Of a DNA stretch of 64,000 nucleotides, positions 12,121-24,639 are shown in pieces. Each line of letters opens with the position of its first letter. Position 1 is the first letter of the stretch. This stretch comes from Icerya purchasi. Its lineage: Eukaryota; Arthropoda; Insecta; Hemiptera; Monophlebidae. Under the pieces are notes generated by a model, which worked only from the letters and a program-made list of their open reading frames with translations, was not told the DNA's origin and made no database searches. The stretch is from NCBI GenBank assembly GCA_039619475.1, contig CM077116.1, positions 19,961,443 to 20,025,442 of the forward strand, in the 5' to 3' direction. The position numbers and the translations under genes were made by a program.

Positions 12121-14331
12121 CGAAAAGTCTTGTTGAAAATAAGTTTAAAAAAAAACTGATGACACGCTTAAAGTTTTTCTTAATTTACATAAAGCACCCG
12201 ATTTGCAATTTTTTTTCTTTTTTTTTTCGTGTCCACGGACTTCTTCGTTTGACTCCAAAAATTATTTTCGGGCGGAGTTGAAGTCCTGGTTTCGGCAGGG
12301 TTGATACGCACTAGCTTGAATTTTTGGTGAAAGTTCTTCAATTCTTGAAAAGAAATAATTTGAGGCTAGCCGCAAAATTCGGTTTCATCTTCGTAATTGA
12401 ATGCTTCACAAAAATAATTCTGAAATAATTATATATAAGCCCCCCGCAAAAAAAAAAAAACAACAACAAACTATCCGATGTAAAAACAGCCGGTTTAAAA
12501 TCATCATGAAAATATTTGCATCAAATTTAATTATTTTTTTATTCGTAAAATTACTTAATTTTACTTTTTTACACTTTTTGGGTCCCATTTTTTCCTCTTT
12601 TCTTATTTAATAATTTTATATTTCACAAAAAAAGAAAAATTACACGCATATTTCCTTAAGTATTCGACAATTTCACGAGTATTTATTCAGAATCGAAACT
12701 AAATAGAAAATGTTCGTGTAAATCTCAACCAGCACACCATGTAAAAACAAAAATCGAATCATTATCGATAGTCGATAACGAATTCTAGTTTTTACCTACG
12801 TTACATTATGGATGTGGGGGGGGGTTAATATTTTATATTTCAGTGGCACGCGAATGCCTAGTTGAAGCTGTATTGATATTAGCTCAGTTACTCTCGATTT
12901 AAACGTGGTTACCGAATGATATGAAATATAGCGCTATCTGCTCTTCGGTTTAGCAGGAAAATTGTATAATCGTACTAGGCTGCCGATGAAAACAATTTTC
13001 ATTCTAGTTTTATTCGCTTTGTACAGCAACACGTTGCTCGTCAAATTGGCCTTTTTCTTATCACGAGAAACCGGTTTTGTCCGTCATGGTACCACCATCA
13101 ATGTGACACAATCAACGCTCTGAAGCGGAAGTAATCGAAACAATAACAGATTAATTATTACTCCCCAGAAGTGAAAGTTATTACGATCACACCCCGAAAA
13201 TCGAAATTGATAATTTTACGATTTATTTCAAAAAGATACTCTGTGGCGTACAAATCGTAAGGGAAAACACAATTTTTACACAGACGTCTGTAAAATGTTT
13301 TCGTACAATGCAAGCGTGCGTGGGCTAGAAAGAATTCACGTTTATGCGTGAAATAACTGTATACTCAATTTTGAATAAATCGTTCCGCGAGTTTTTTAAT
13401 CGTTTCAAAAAATATAAAAAAAAATAAAGAAAGCGTTTTAGTTCTTTCTTAAAAACTAATTATGGAGGCAATTGACAGGCGTCTTGACGCGGAATATTGA
13501 TTCGGTATTGAAAACGAAAAAAGCAACAGGAAACTATACTCGTATGTTTTAATATACTGTAATGGTACACATTCTTAGCATTCAGGAGAATTACTTTGCG
13601 AATCGTGTTAATCGACAGCGAAATAGTTCACCGATTACTTCTGTTCGCGGGCTGCTTCATTTATCAGCTGCGAAGCGGTGTGCGTATCGAATAATGCGAA
13701 TTTTATTGTTATTCCTGGATGGGCGCCTTTTCTTCGTATGATGCGAATTCGATTATTATTACTGGCTTTTTTATTTTTATGCTACTGAACTCGTCGAATT
13801 CTAATTGTTACTACTACTTCTGTTACCTTAACGTTATTCAAAAAGGAATATACACGTGTGATAATTAATTGTCTAGAATTGAGAAGGATATAATGATAAG
13901 TAAGTATGTAAAGTGAAGAACATTTTTGCTGTTTAAAATTGTTTTTATAATTGCATTCCTGATTACGATCAGATTGTATACATTTATCGAATAATACGTG
14001 TAAGTTATTGAAATTAGTTTCGAATATAGTTATTTATACACCCTGGTCGGATTACAATTAACTTCGATCATTAGGCGAAAAGAAGAACTTCGTTTGGATT
14101 AGCAAATTAATTTACAGCAGACGATCTGCCGAGACGATAGTCGAGAAAATATAATTTAAAATCGAGTATTATTTGTAACGAGTTCCGGGAAACCGGGTGA
14201 TAGAAGAAACAAAAAGTCAAATTAATTGATATCGTTATATTAAATGGTTATATCTTTTTGATTTCGTCATAAACAACGTAATTTTAAATATTGGTTTTGT
14301 TGTAGATACTTCTCAAAAAAGGAGTCAAGTA
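12121..14331. other. A+T-rich DNA without recognisable gene
   Basis: No motif-bearing frame. Small overlapping open frames on both strands at 12,401-12,610 are driven by A/T runs. A 10-G run lies near 12,816-12,825. Confidence 0.5.
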
Positions 14332-14332
14332 G

Positions 14333-14930
14333 GGCCGTGCCCAGAATTTTGAAAGGGGGAGGGATTTTCTTTGCATATTAATTTTATAAATAATAATACA
14401 TTTTTCAATAATATTTATGCTATTAATAATTTACACCATTTTGATTTATATGTATTAATAATTTACATAAGTGAATTACCCTGTATATGAACATTAATAA
14501 AAATTACATATGTCATTAATTATACTGGTAATAAAAATTTCGCATAAAATATTAATGAAGCACCTAAAAATATGGAGCATACTTTTTTTTTTTTTTTAAA
14601 TGTAAGAACTACCTAAAAAATAATCAATATTTATTTAAAATTTTTGATTTTTTTTTTAGATTTTTGTGTATTTACAGAGTAACTATTTCAGTCCTAATGG
14701 GGTGGAGGGTTTAACCCCTCGCGGATACGGCCTTGAAGTCAAACTATAACAATTTAAATAAATAACACATTTTACAATATTCCTCATAGGGTACCAATAT
14801 CTACAGTTTATTCCCGGTACAAAAACAATTTTTCGGCAAATAAGTATACAATTCGTACGTTATTGGTGTAGATGCGAGCAGAACTATTTTCGTAACCCCT
14901 CCCGAAATTTTGGTCTAGATACGACTCTGT
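14333..14930. mobile_element. MITE-like region with related ends (putative)
   Basis: The left end reads AGGGCCGTGCCCAGAATTTT followed by GAAAGGGGGAGGG. Two inverted relatives lie downstream. One ends near 14,735 (minus: AAGGCCGTATCCGCGAGGGG), the other near 14,928 (minus: AGAGTCGTATCTAGACC, then AAAATTTCGGGAGGGG). All share a G(G/T)CCGT-like start and a G-rich block about 25 bases in. The interior has no transposase, so this would be a non-autonomous DNA element of about 400 or 600 bp. No target-site duplication is obvious. Confidence 0.45.
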
Positions 14931-17900
14931 GTGTATGTGTACATGTTAATAGTAGTGTAAATGCCGGTTTATTGTATTTTGATTATTTGTCCTAGTTCGG
15001 CTGTTATAATTACCTTAAGTGCAAGTCGAATTTTAATACGGTGTCGATTATCGATTTATCTTATATGTATATATCTCTTAGTGTTGATTGTTACCGAACT
15101 GTGGTGTAAAGTCATTGAAGAAAAAAAAATTGACATTGTTATGGTTAAAATCGCAGGCGCTTTCGTAAAAATATAAAACGAAACCGATCGATCGAAAATT
15201 TGTATTTTGATGTAACCCTCCGAAGCAACTTGGAAAAGTTTTTTTTCTTATATTAGCCGATCGTTAATGTTTATTCGTTTCGTGGATTGTTATTTTTATT
15301 TTCTCGTTCAGCATGAGAAATTAACAGTGAACACAAACGGAGTAATCATCGAAAAACATGATAAAACGTGTGGTCCCTTTGGATAATTTTTTATTACCAT
15401 CGATTAACTTAAAATGTTATTTATCATAGAAACGTAATTTGAACAAATTAAAGTATCATCAATATTATTAATTAATACGGATGGATTCGAATAAAAATAA
15501 TGAATATTTGAGGCTCCCGCTAAGGCACTAATTACAAGCTTGTCACTTTTAGAAAAGTTAACTTTTAGCGTGATAAAAAATTTAAGTATTCTGCAAAAAT
15601 TGTGAAATAAAATAAAACACGAACTTTTCAAGATTTACTATAAAAATTTAATAAAAATGCACTAAAAAAAAAAAAAAATTATTCGATATTAAAATTTTGA
15701 ATAAAAACGAGCTAAAAAATAAAACATAATTATTCGATAAACCGTAATATATTTCAAACTGATATACCTTAAGGTTATTATTATGATACATGTTATGCAA
15801 CATTAACTTTTCGAAGTCGGCACCAAATTCAAATTACAACAGTAATATTAAAACCCGCATTAAATATTCATTACATTTTTTCTCGATATTGTAATTTTAA
15901 TTTTGCTGTCTAGTCTTAAAATTTAATGTTGTATAAGAATCATCATAATATCGCTTTAAGGTATATCCGATTCGATGTACATTGTCCGTTTCGTACGGTG
16001 TATATTCCGTGTTCGAGTTACATATATCGCGGAATTACTGTTATCCTCAATGCACTCGTAAAGTAACATTACACTTTCACTGAACACTCATTTATACACA
16101 TCTAACATATCCATATTTTACATTTCGGCACCTTGGGGGATATACGCCATTCTTTCTTTAATTATTTCGCTTCCGTAATCGCTACTTGTTGTAGATAATT
16201 GTTCCGAATATTCAACTCCGGCGGTGGTGCGAAGGTCTCCTTTAGTATTCGTTCCAATTACTTTAAATTAGATTGTCACTTGAAATTTCATCATATAAAT
16301 TATAACTATTTAAAATAAATATATTGTTTGAAAAAAAAAAAGAAAACAAGAAAAAAAAATTATGTAATTTCAATAAAAATTACATTGATAATCATCAAGA
16401 AAGGCAATTTTTTATATTCATTTACTGTATTTATCTAAACCGTTTTCTGTATTTATTATAGTAATGGAGATTTCTTGTTTCGAAATAATTTCATTGTCTT
16501 TAAATACAATTTACCTTCAGGGTAAATACGTTTACAGCTTTATTTGTACAGCTGTTTTTTAATAAAACATAGACGAAAAAAAGTTCCATATAAAAAAAAA
16601 ATAACAAAGTACGAAGGTGGTGAACAATGAAACATATTTCTTTAATTGTTCAATGCTGTTTTATTTGGAATCTGAACTTTTTCAATACCGACATGAACTA
16701 CAATAATGTTAGAGAGTTGTGCAATTTTTTCAAAACTGCATCATTCCTTTTACAAGAGACGCGTTTTATGCTTATAAGCAAATACTATAGATTGTATTCG
16801 GTAAATCCTTGATTTCTAGACGTGTATATTTCACGACAACAGCTATCTTCGCCATTACGAATTGCGAAAATGGAAAAAATTAAATAAAAAAAGAAAGATC
16901 ACTTTAACTCGAGGTTATAAAAGGGGATTTCGGAGAATAATTTAAAATGCGATTTGCAAATAGACGGAAGTAACAATACGAAATTTAAAGGTAGGGCGGA
17001 CCATGGTATTTTTGTTTCGATCCGCAATGTAGGATACATAAACTATAGACAAGCAGTGGTTAATGGAGTAACCGTCACCAGCCAATTTTTGAAAAAAAAA
17101 AAACAGTCAGAGCATCAATGAGATTTTATAGGAAAACGCAGAGTGCGTTAGTCAGTCATTTAAGTAGGATCTTTTAGACAATCTTTTTAGAGCCTTTAAT
17201 TTCAGATTCGCTAAATTTTCATGCTTCTAATGGAAGTTACAAAAACTACATGTGACACTGACGGAAATCCCAATTTTTTAATTTTTTATCATTTTAAAAT
17301 ACCGTGAAAGGTTGCGATCGTATTATTATAGCAGCGAGAAGGTAATGTGAAAAGTAAGAACGTTTTTATAATGATCTGTAAATAAAAATAACTAAAAAGT
17401 GACGCAAATTTTGTTTAGGGCGCGAATATTCAGTCCGACGTCATGTTATAATGATCACTGACACGGGACTGGAGCATGAAATGTATTCATTAAGTCTTAT
17501 CGTACTATTATAGCCAGTAAGCGAATCAAATCAGATGGTCCAAAAAGGAAATTATAATTTGTTTTTGTTTCTTTGGAAGGCGTACAAAAGCGGCTTTGAG
17601 GCAACAACCCGAATGACTACACTATAAATTTAGATCGAAAAGCGAATGTAGATGGAAAAGCGTGAAAGATTAAAGCGAGGGAATTACACACGGAGATGGG
17701 CAGAAAAAAGGAAGAAGGAAGCAGCGCGAGGAGGAAGAATATCCAGAGCTAACATTTGAGAATACTTCTCTAGCGAAGGCAGAGCTTTCAAGACAGTGCT
17801 TTCAAAAAAATATGGTTTGCGTCGTATGCATAAGCGGAAGATCAGCACTGGGAGAATAGGGAAAAAGAGCTAGAGAAAAACCAAAAACTAGAAAACGAGA

Positions 17901-18022
17901 TACGAGTATGATTCATTTTCAATCTATAATCAAGAAAATTGTGGTGATACAGCCACAGGAAGGAATAAATTGGAATTAAGGCACAGCACTGGAAGTAGGC
18001 TATACAGCGGGGTAATGGAAAG
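14931..18022. other. A+T-rich DNA without recognisable gene
   Basis: No recognisable coding motif. The block at about 17,640-17,930 is purine-rich on the plus strand, like the antisense of LINE-B copies, but I cannot point to an RT or RNase H motif in it. Confidence 0.45.
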
Positions 18023-18112
18023 CAGGCCTGGATTAATGGGTGGGCTAGGGGGGGGCTGTATCCCGGGCCCCACCTTATAAAGGGGCTCCCAAGAGGCTCC
18101 CTCCTCCAACAT
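18023..18112. mobile_element. hAT-like terminal segment (putative, single end)
   Basis: A sharply G+C-rich 90-bp block in A+T-rich DNA begins CAGGCCTGGATTAATGGGTG, continues with a long G run and then CTGTATCCCGGGCCCC. CAG(G)GCCxGGATTAA followed by GGGGGCCC-type sequence is the style of several animal hAT terminal repeats. I did not find the partner end within the window, so this is a solitary or truncated end and the assignment is an inference. Confidence 0.35.
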
Positions 18113-18540
18113 GGGCAGTTAAACGTACAATAATAGATGTTTTTCCAAACATTTATATTGCATATAGGATATTTGTAACTCTATACCGATTATAAATTAT
18201 GAGACGAAAAGATCTTTTTCGATATTAAAAAGAATAAAAAAGATGTACAGGTCAACCATGCTAGATGATAGATTATCGGCATTATCAAGATTAATGACCG
18301 AAACAGATTTTCTCTGTTCGGTAGATTTTAACGATATTGTACAAGAATTTTCAGAAAAAAAAATTAAGAAAAAAATTCATTGTTTAAGATTATACATATA
18401 TATATATTTTTTTTTTTTGGCATCGAAAATTCTACCCATTGTCTATATGATATTTAGTTTTGTTTACATTAATAGTTATATGTTAATTCGTGAATTCATA
18501 ATAATATAATTAAATTAAATTAAAGAAAACTTAGTTATTA
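18113..18540. other. A+T-rich DNA without recognisable gene
   Basis: A plus-strand open frame at 18,243-18,509 has no recognisable domain and ends in A/T-driven hydrophobic residues. Confidence 0.4.
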
Positions 18541-19090
18541 TATAAAACTGATAATTTTGTCACTTCGGGCCTGATGAAAAGCGTAATTAGAAAAGACCAA
18601 CGTCTGAAATGATTTCCTGCGGATGGGAAAATGGTATTTGAGGCGCGGAAATTGTTAAACAAAAAACCATTGAGGGCGGGTGATCAAGTTGGAAAATTCG
18701 TTTTATCATTACCCTCAACGTCGGAGTGACTGGGAATCCATAAGAGGTTTATAAGAAAAGGAGGTAAGTTGGAGATGATGCATTGATTTAAGAGAACGAT
18801 ACCATTAGAAGAATGAGAAAGAGGATGGACAGTGACTTAGCTGAGGTAGAAGGAAGTCTGAAGAATTTAAAATGATGTAGTGAGGGAAAAATAAAAGCGC
18901 TATCGTGCCGTTTTCATTTCTGAAACCATCAGTAAAGAATATTACGTGAGAGACAAATGAGGAATTCAGCATGTGGAAGAATTCATACGCGATTAAATTG
19001 TGAGCGGCGGCGTTAGCATGAAAAGAAAGAGAAGAGAAATTGATAGGCTGCCATAGACTTTTAGTTATGTCAAAAGTGAGGAGGCTCTTC
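18541..19090 (-). pseudogene. LINE-B copy 2: RNase H fragment
   Basis: On the minus strand the first RNase H block is recognisable as FTDGFRNENGTIA (about 18,890-18,930). The last block is WIPSHSDVEGND (about 18,705-18,740), the same as WVPSHSNIEGND in the copy at 51.2 kb. Stops and shifts separate them, and the zinc knuckle and tail are not recognisable. It is an old, both-ends-truncated fragment. Confidence 0.65.
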
Positions 19091-22000
19091 TGATAGGAAA
19101 AGAAATAAAAATAATAATCTTATGTTTTGTTTTGCTTTTTCTTTTTGGCTTTCTCGAGAATTTCATAAAATTAAAATATTAGCGCTATAATCAACATTTG
19201 GGACTGTTATTTAACTATTATAAATAACAAATGTTGAAATGTAGTATTTTAAACAGAATTAAGAATACGATAGGTCGGTTAAATAGTGCTATTTCGTTCG
19301 AACGGTATATACTTGATTGTCACTGACAGAAAGCAGTGGCATTCTAGGTACAAGGGAACGGAGATTTTGATTGACGTACTCAAGTACTTCTTTTTTCTCT
19401 TTTTTTTTTTTTAAAAAAAAAAAGAAGTGGTCTCTAGAGGGGTACACCCGGTAGGAACAAAGTTCCTTTCACTTTTTGGTAGATATACAGGTATAAAGTT
19501 ATTCATAAAGTATACGATAAAAAATGGCACACAATATAAATCCCGTATAAATTAAAACAAAATCAACAAAAACAAAAAAAAAACCGCGCCAATTTTCAAA
19601 TTCAATAAATGTACACGTGTTTAGAATTGAGCTTATACAGCTGACCGCACACAATGCTTGCTGCTCGAATCTTGATACTCCCACGCACCGACACATACAC
19701 CCGTATATAATAGAAAGAGACAAAGTGAAAGAGAAAGAGAGTGAATCGCCTGGAGGACGCATAACGCTTTTTCGTTCCCTGATGATTTCTGCCAGTTTAC
19801 TCCTACCGCCAAGCAGCGTAAAAGAACTTCGTCCCAATAAGTATATGTGAACGTTGCGGTCTTTAAGAAAATTTACAAAGTAATACAATTGAAAGTCCAA
19901 AGGAACGGGCCCCAGTGAGACCAGTCCCCTAGTGATATATATATATATTTATATATGTGTAAATAAAATAACGAAACGTCCATAAGGAAGCAATGATGAA
20001 AAGTAAAGAACAGAAAAAAAAAACAGAAAATGTATACTAAAGAATTAACGAAATCTTCTGACACAGCGCTTAACGTAACCAAGATTTCTTCTAATGCCGA
20101 AAATTTATAAAAAAGGCCTACAAACGACAAGTTCTCAATCACTTCGAATCATTCAATACTATGAATTTTTCTGCTTACCTGATGAGAACTGTCATTATAT
20201 AGCGCATTAATAAAGGTGCAAGCACCGTTATGCGCAAGAAAATCTTGCTACACAAACAACCGTGTGTCTGTAGCGTGAATCATTATTCAGTAATGATGAT
20301 GATATATATTTTATTTTTTTTATCATCTTTAACTTTAAATACACGAAAAATATAAAAGCGATTAAATTAAATATTATTTCGGTTACAACAACACATGTTT
20401 ATCGTTTTAAACTGTTCGGATTGACGGATAATGATTACGAATTTAGATTTTGACTTGGAACTTACCAAGCACCACCGATTTAAGTGGTAAAAATAACCGT
20501 CGAAAACCTTCATGAAGTTAAATAATTATACTTCAAAATTTATTTTCTGCAATACACTAAATTAGAAATGATTAGAAGAAACTGGTAACTCGCGTTGCTT
20601 TTTTCTTTTGTTTTTCTTTTTTTGCTCAATGTTCGCTTTTTAGCCAGTTAAATCATACAGCAGTTAATATTTACAATAAAAATATTTATTTATTTAGAAT
20701 CGTTTGTATTCTGTGTCATTGACTTTTACAAACTCGTAAGTAAACAAAATGGATGAGATGTTACTTTTGCCGCTATCTGATTTATAGACTTGCTGATACT
20801 TGAAGTACTACCTCTTTCCTGAGTGCTCGTTTGTGCTTTGTTCAACTATCAGAAACGAAACCATGAAAGAGATACTTCAAGACGAGTAAGAGCGTGACTA
20901 CTTATTTTTGTATATTCTCGCCGCATAAATGCTCGAGGACTATTTATTTATTACACAGTACGTTTTTTCTTACTTGTAGTCTCCACAATATGAAAAAAAA
21001 AAAAAAAAAAAAAAAGAATAAACCCCCTTCATAATTTTACATAATATTAAAAAAATTAACGTTAAGTGAAATTAATAAAGAAATATGACTTGGAAAAAGA
21101 TATATTACCTTTAAGTAATAACAATTATAACTATTGTAATACAAAGCTACGAAAAACCAATTACAAAAACAGGTGTGTCTCTTTACAAAAGATGCTCATC
21201 GGAAGTCAATCAGAAGTGCAATCTGAGATAGCTCGGAATTGTTTTCTTTGTAGTGCCTAACATTATCAACATCAATATCAACATTAATTTCTTCCTCTTA
21301 TTCAGCAATGTTCTCTGTTGGTTTCCTGTCGTAAACCAACACATAAGCGTTCTTGTTATCAACGAGCATCTCATAGTTTGCTTTTTTTTTTTTTATTTGT
21401 CATTGTAAATTGCGCTTTTCGAATGTAACTTTGCAAAAAGTTAAATCTTACAGCATGAATTGTTGTTTCGCAATGAAGAAAAATAAAATGTAAAAGAGCT
21501 TCGGCACGGATGTTATCTTTTGTTTTATAGTTATTTGGCCGAATAACATTGAGCAAGGATAAATATGTAAAATCGTCCGTGTAATGCGACTATAAATCGA
21601 ATAAATTAATTTTCTTCGATAAGAGTTTCGTGTTCATGGCTAATTGTTTATTGGGCTGTCGCAAGTCGTTCCGAATATTAGCTTCTTTAAGTTGGAAGCC
21701 GTCGTGAATTTTTCTTAATAATTAATAAAATAATGTTTAAGTTTTGATTGAAATTTTTTACACCCGTTTTTCTCTCTTTCGTTGTTAATTCGTCTATACG
21801 GTCAATTAGTGAATTTTTGAATTTGTTGTATGCTTGTCACGAAAGACACTATGACTCGCGTTTAGCCGGTTTCGTTCTGTTTGCCTTTTTTTTTTTTTTG
21901 CGTGTTTTTCGGTTCTGTGCCCGGTAAGATCCAAGTTCGTAACAATTCCTTAAGCGACAAATGAACGGCCTCTCACAGTAATTCTACGTACAAAGCGGAT

Positions 22001-24439
22001 ATATAGGCTACGCTTGAAGTTGATTGCGAATGTTTGACCTATCGTTATGCAAAGAGTGCTAGTATGGTGACCTGTCATTTCGTTGCTTTTGACGCGAAAT
22101 TATTTACTTTCAACAACAGTTTTTCCTTGTTGCCAACAAATCTCGAACTCAGGACATCCCGATTTGTCCGATCGTTCCAGTAACTTGGCAATCGCGACAA
22201 TAGCACATGATTCATCTGTTAAGAATGCGTTAATTGATCTTGCGCACAATACAAAGTATTTGAAAGATAATTTTCCGCCAAAAATCCTGAATTATTAATA
22301 TTATATAAAAAACTGGTTCCGAATTAATACAACTATCAATTTTTTGTTTTCAGTACAAGTAATGAACAAAAGTTGATAACTGAATTATTAGTCGACTCAC
22401 TTTGTTGACCATGTTACCGAACCTAATCAGTTTTAAATCATCTATCTATTACCGTTTTAGAATTAACCGGCAACCCTTAGATATATTGCTACCTGTGATC
22501 ACTATCGAAACATGTCTCAGTACTCCATAACGCCTAAGGATTAGAGACTTAGCATTACGTCAAACACTACTCGCAAATAATAAAACGCGTTTCTCATACG
22601 GATGAAATTACCTGTTATTCAAAAAGATCTTACCAATTAGCTTACCAACTGCACTAGTTCATACGGTTATCAGAATATCTTCGGTTAATGAATTACGATG
22701 TACGAAAACCAAAAAAAACCAAAGAAACTTAACGAGTTAGAATACCTCGGAGCTCGTTTTCGAATGAAATATGAAAATATTACGAGACTACGCATTTTAA
22801 TTTCGTAACGAATTTATTCAAAATATTTAAAAATCTCGAAAGTTAAATCCGTATCCCCGCACCTTCATCTGTCACCCAGCCAACTTTCTGATAACCGGTT
22901 GTATCTGTACCGTATTTTCGTATATTATACTTTTTCTACTATTTTATCTCCGCAATTTGTACAGCTATCTGTATCTTTTCTAAAAAGTTCAGCGTCCGTG
23001 TGAGCGAGTTATCAATAAAAGAAAATCTGTCGCTTGTATTTCGAAAATTTATTTGCTCATCAGCTTATCCCCGTTTCAAGCAAACTATTTTTCTATTCTT
23101 CGAATGCATTTTTAATTTCATCTAAGAACTTCGGCAAATAACGAAACTTGCTGGATAATTGATTATTTATTTATTTATTTGCGCTTTGAAGAGTATTGTT
23201 TTGTTTTTTTTTTCCTGTTTCATAAAAGAATAAATTAAACCATTTCCGAATGGACTATCACGATCATTGATGATCGATTATCTACTGTTGCAAACTAAAT
23301 GAAATAAATTATAGTCTTTGAAAATGTAGGTGACACATTTTTATTCTTATTGCACATATTGAACCGAGGAAAAAAAAATGAATTCAGTATACTTCGGAGG
23401 ACCTACCCAGATTATGCGTCATTGTCTATTTTTTCCGAGAAGAATGCTGTACAAATGTTAGTGGAAAATTTGTTGCGTACACAGAGCAGATTATAAAGCA
23501 ATTTATCTTGTCGCTGCTAGACAATTTAATTTAAAATTAAGTAGCATTGTTAATACAGCGACAATTCTGCAGTCTCATCACGTTCCATAAATGGTCTCAT
23601 CAGGTGCCATAAATAAACTGCGTACAAACAAAACCTATGTGTTGCCATTATTGAAATAGTCTTTACATTTAAAACTGTTCAGTTTCTATAGAAATCACTT
23701 TCAGCAGTAAATGCTAGAGATATAAAAAGTGATAGATCGTTTTTTTCAGGTAAAGAATAAATTTTTATTAGTAAACTATATGTGTGCAATTAAAAATTTT
23801 CGTTAAATTTAAAAAGGATGAAACAAAACAAAAAATCTTTATAACTTATTTAGAATAATGATCTCGGCTAGCTTTTTAATAACGGAACAAAGTCAGTTAG
23901 CATCATTGATTTAGAGTTGAAGATTTCGTACGTTAAATTAAGGATAACTGTGATTTTTACATTTGCTTAATACGTATATATTTAATACATTTTCCCGTAC
24001 AAACACTTGTATATTAATCAGTGCTTAAGTGTTATTGCACATTTATTATTGGTGTTTTGCGAAATTTTTGAAACTTTCAAAAGTTTTTCGTTAAGTAACT
24101 GAAATATGGTTTCGTTGTCTGTAAATCTGATCATTTTATTAAATAACAATAGAAAAAATAATGGCTTATCTGATACACTGCAATACGATGGATTTGACGT
24201 TTTTTCGGAAACAAAATTAAAAACGAAATTACGCAAATAACTAAAATAAAATTTGAAACTTCAAACAATATTTATTGTCAAATAAACACAGTAAATGTAC
24301 GAATGAGAAAGAAACGTAAGTGAGTTGAAATGAAATTTAATTAATCTTATGCGGCTAATTCTACTTATTAAAATGAAATAAAAGATTCTTTTTTCTTTTT
24401 TTTTTAAACTAAAAAAAATCATTTAGAAGGTTGTTAATA
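19091..24439. other. Anonymous A+T-rich DNA, no gene recognised
   Basis: More than 5 kb without a defensible gene. The minus frame at 19,499-19,900 (133 codons) is Leu/Phe/Ser-rich and matches no family I know. A T-run/A-run palindrome lies at about 19,389-19,424 and poly(A) at about 20,992-21,015. A hairpin at 20,799-20,881 is listed separately. Confidence 0.45.
20799..20881. repeat. Imperfect hairpin (17-20 bp arms, ~46-nt loop)
   Basis: CTTGAAGTACTACCTCTTTC (20,799-20,818) pairs with GAAAGAGATACTTCAAG (20,865-20,881), with a three-base bulge. Pairing continues weakly outside. The size is compatible with a small-RNA precursor or a small foldback element, but nothing else supports either. 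Confidence 0.4.
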
Positions 24440-24639
24440 TTAAGGGGGATCCTGCTTTAGAAGACCTAAAAAAGCTCTTTTTTAAGGATTTTTTCGAAAG
24501 AAAAAAAACAACTCAGCTCAGCGAATTTTAGGGTATATTTTCTTACGTATTTGAAGTGTGTAAATAATTTTTATTAAGTGGATATAATAATAAACTGCAG
24601 AGCAATAAGCCTTTTCCTAAAACGTCTTTTTACTGCAGT

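Noticed and set aside
19499..19900. 133-codon minus-strand frame as a host gene
   Set aside because: Low-complexity hydrophobic text with no domain, no splice context and an overlapping frame on the other strand.
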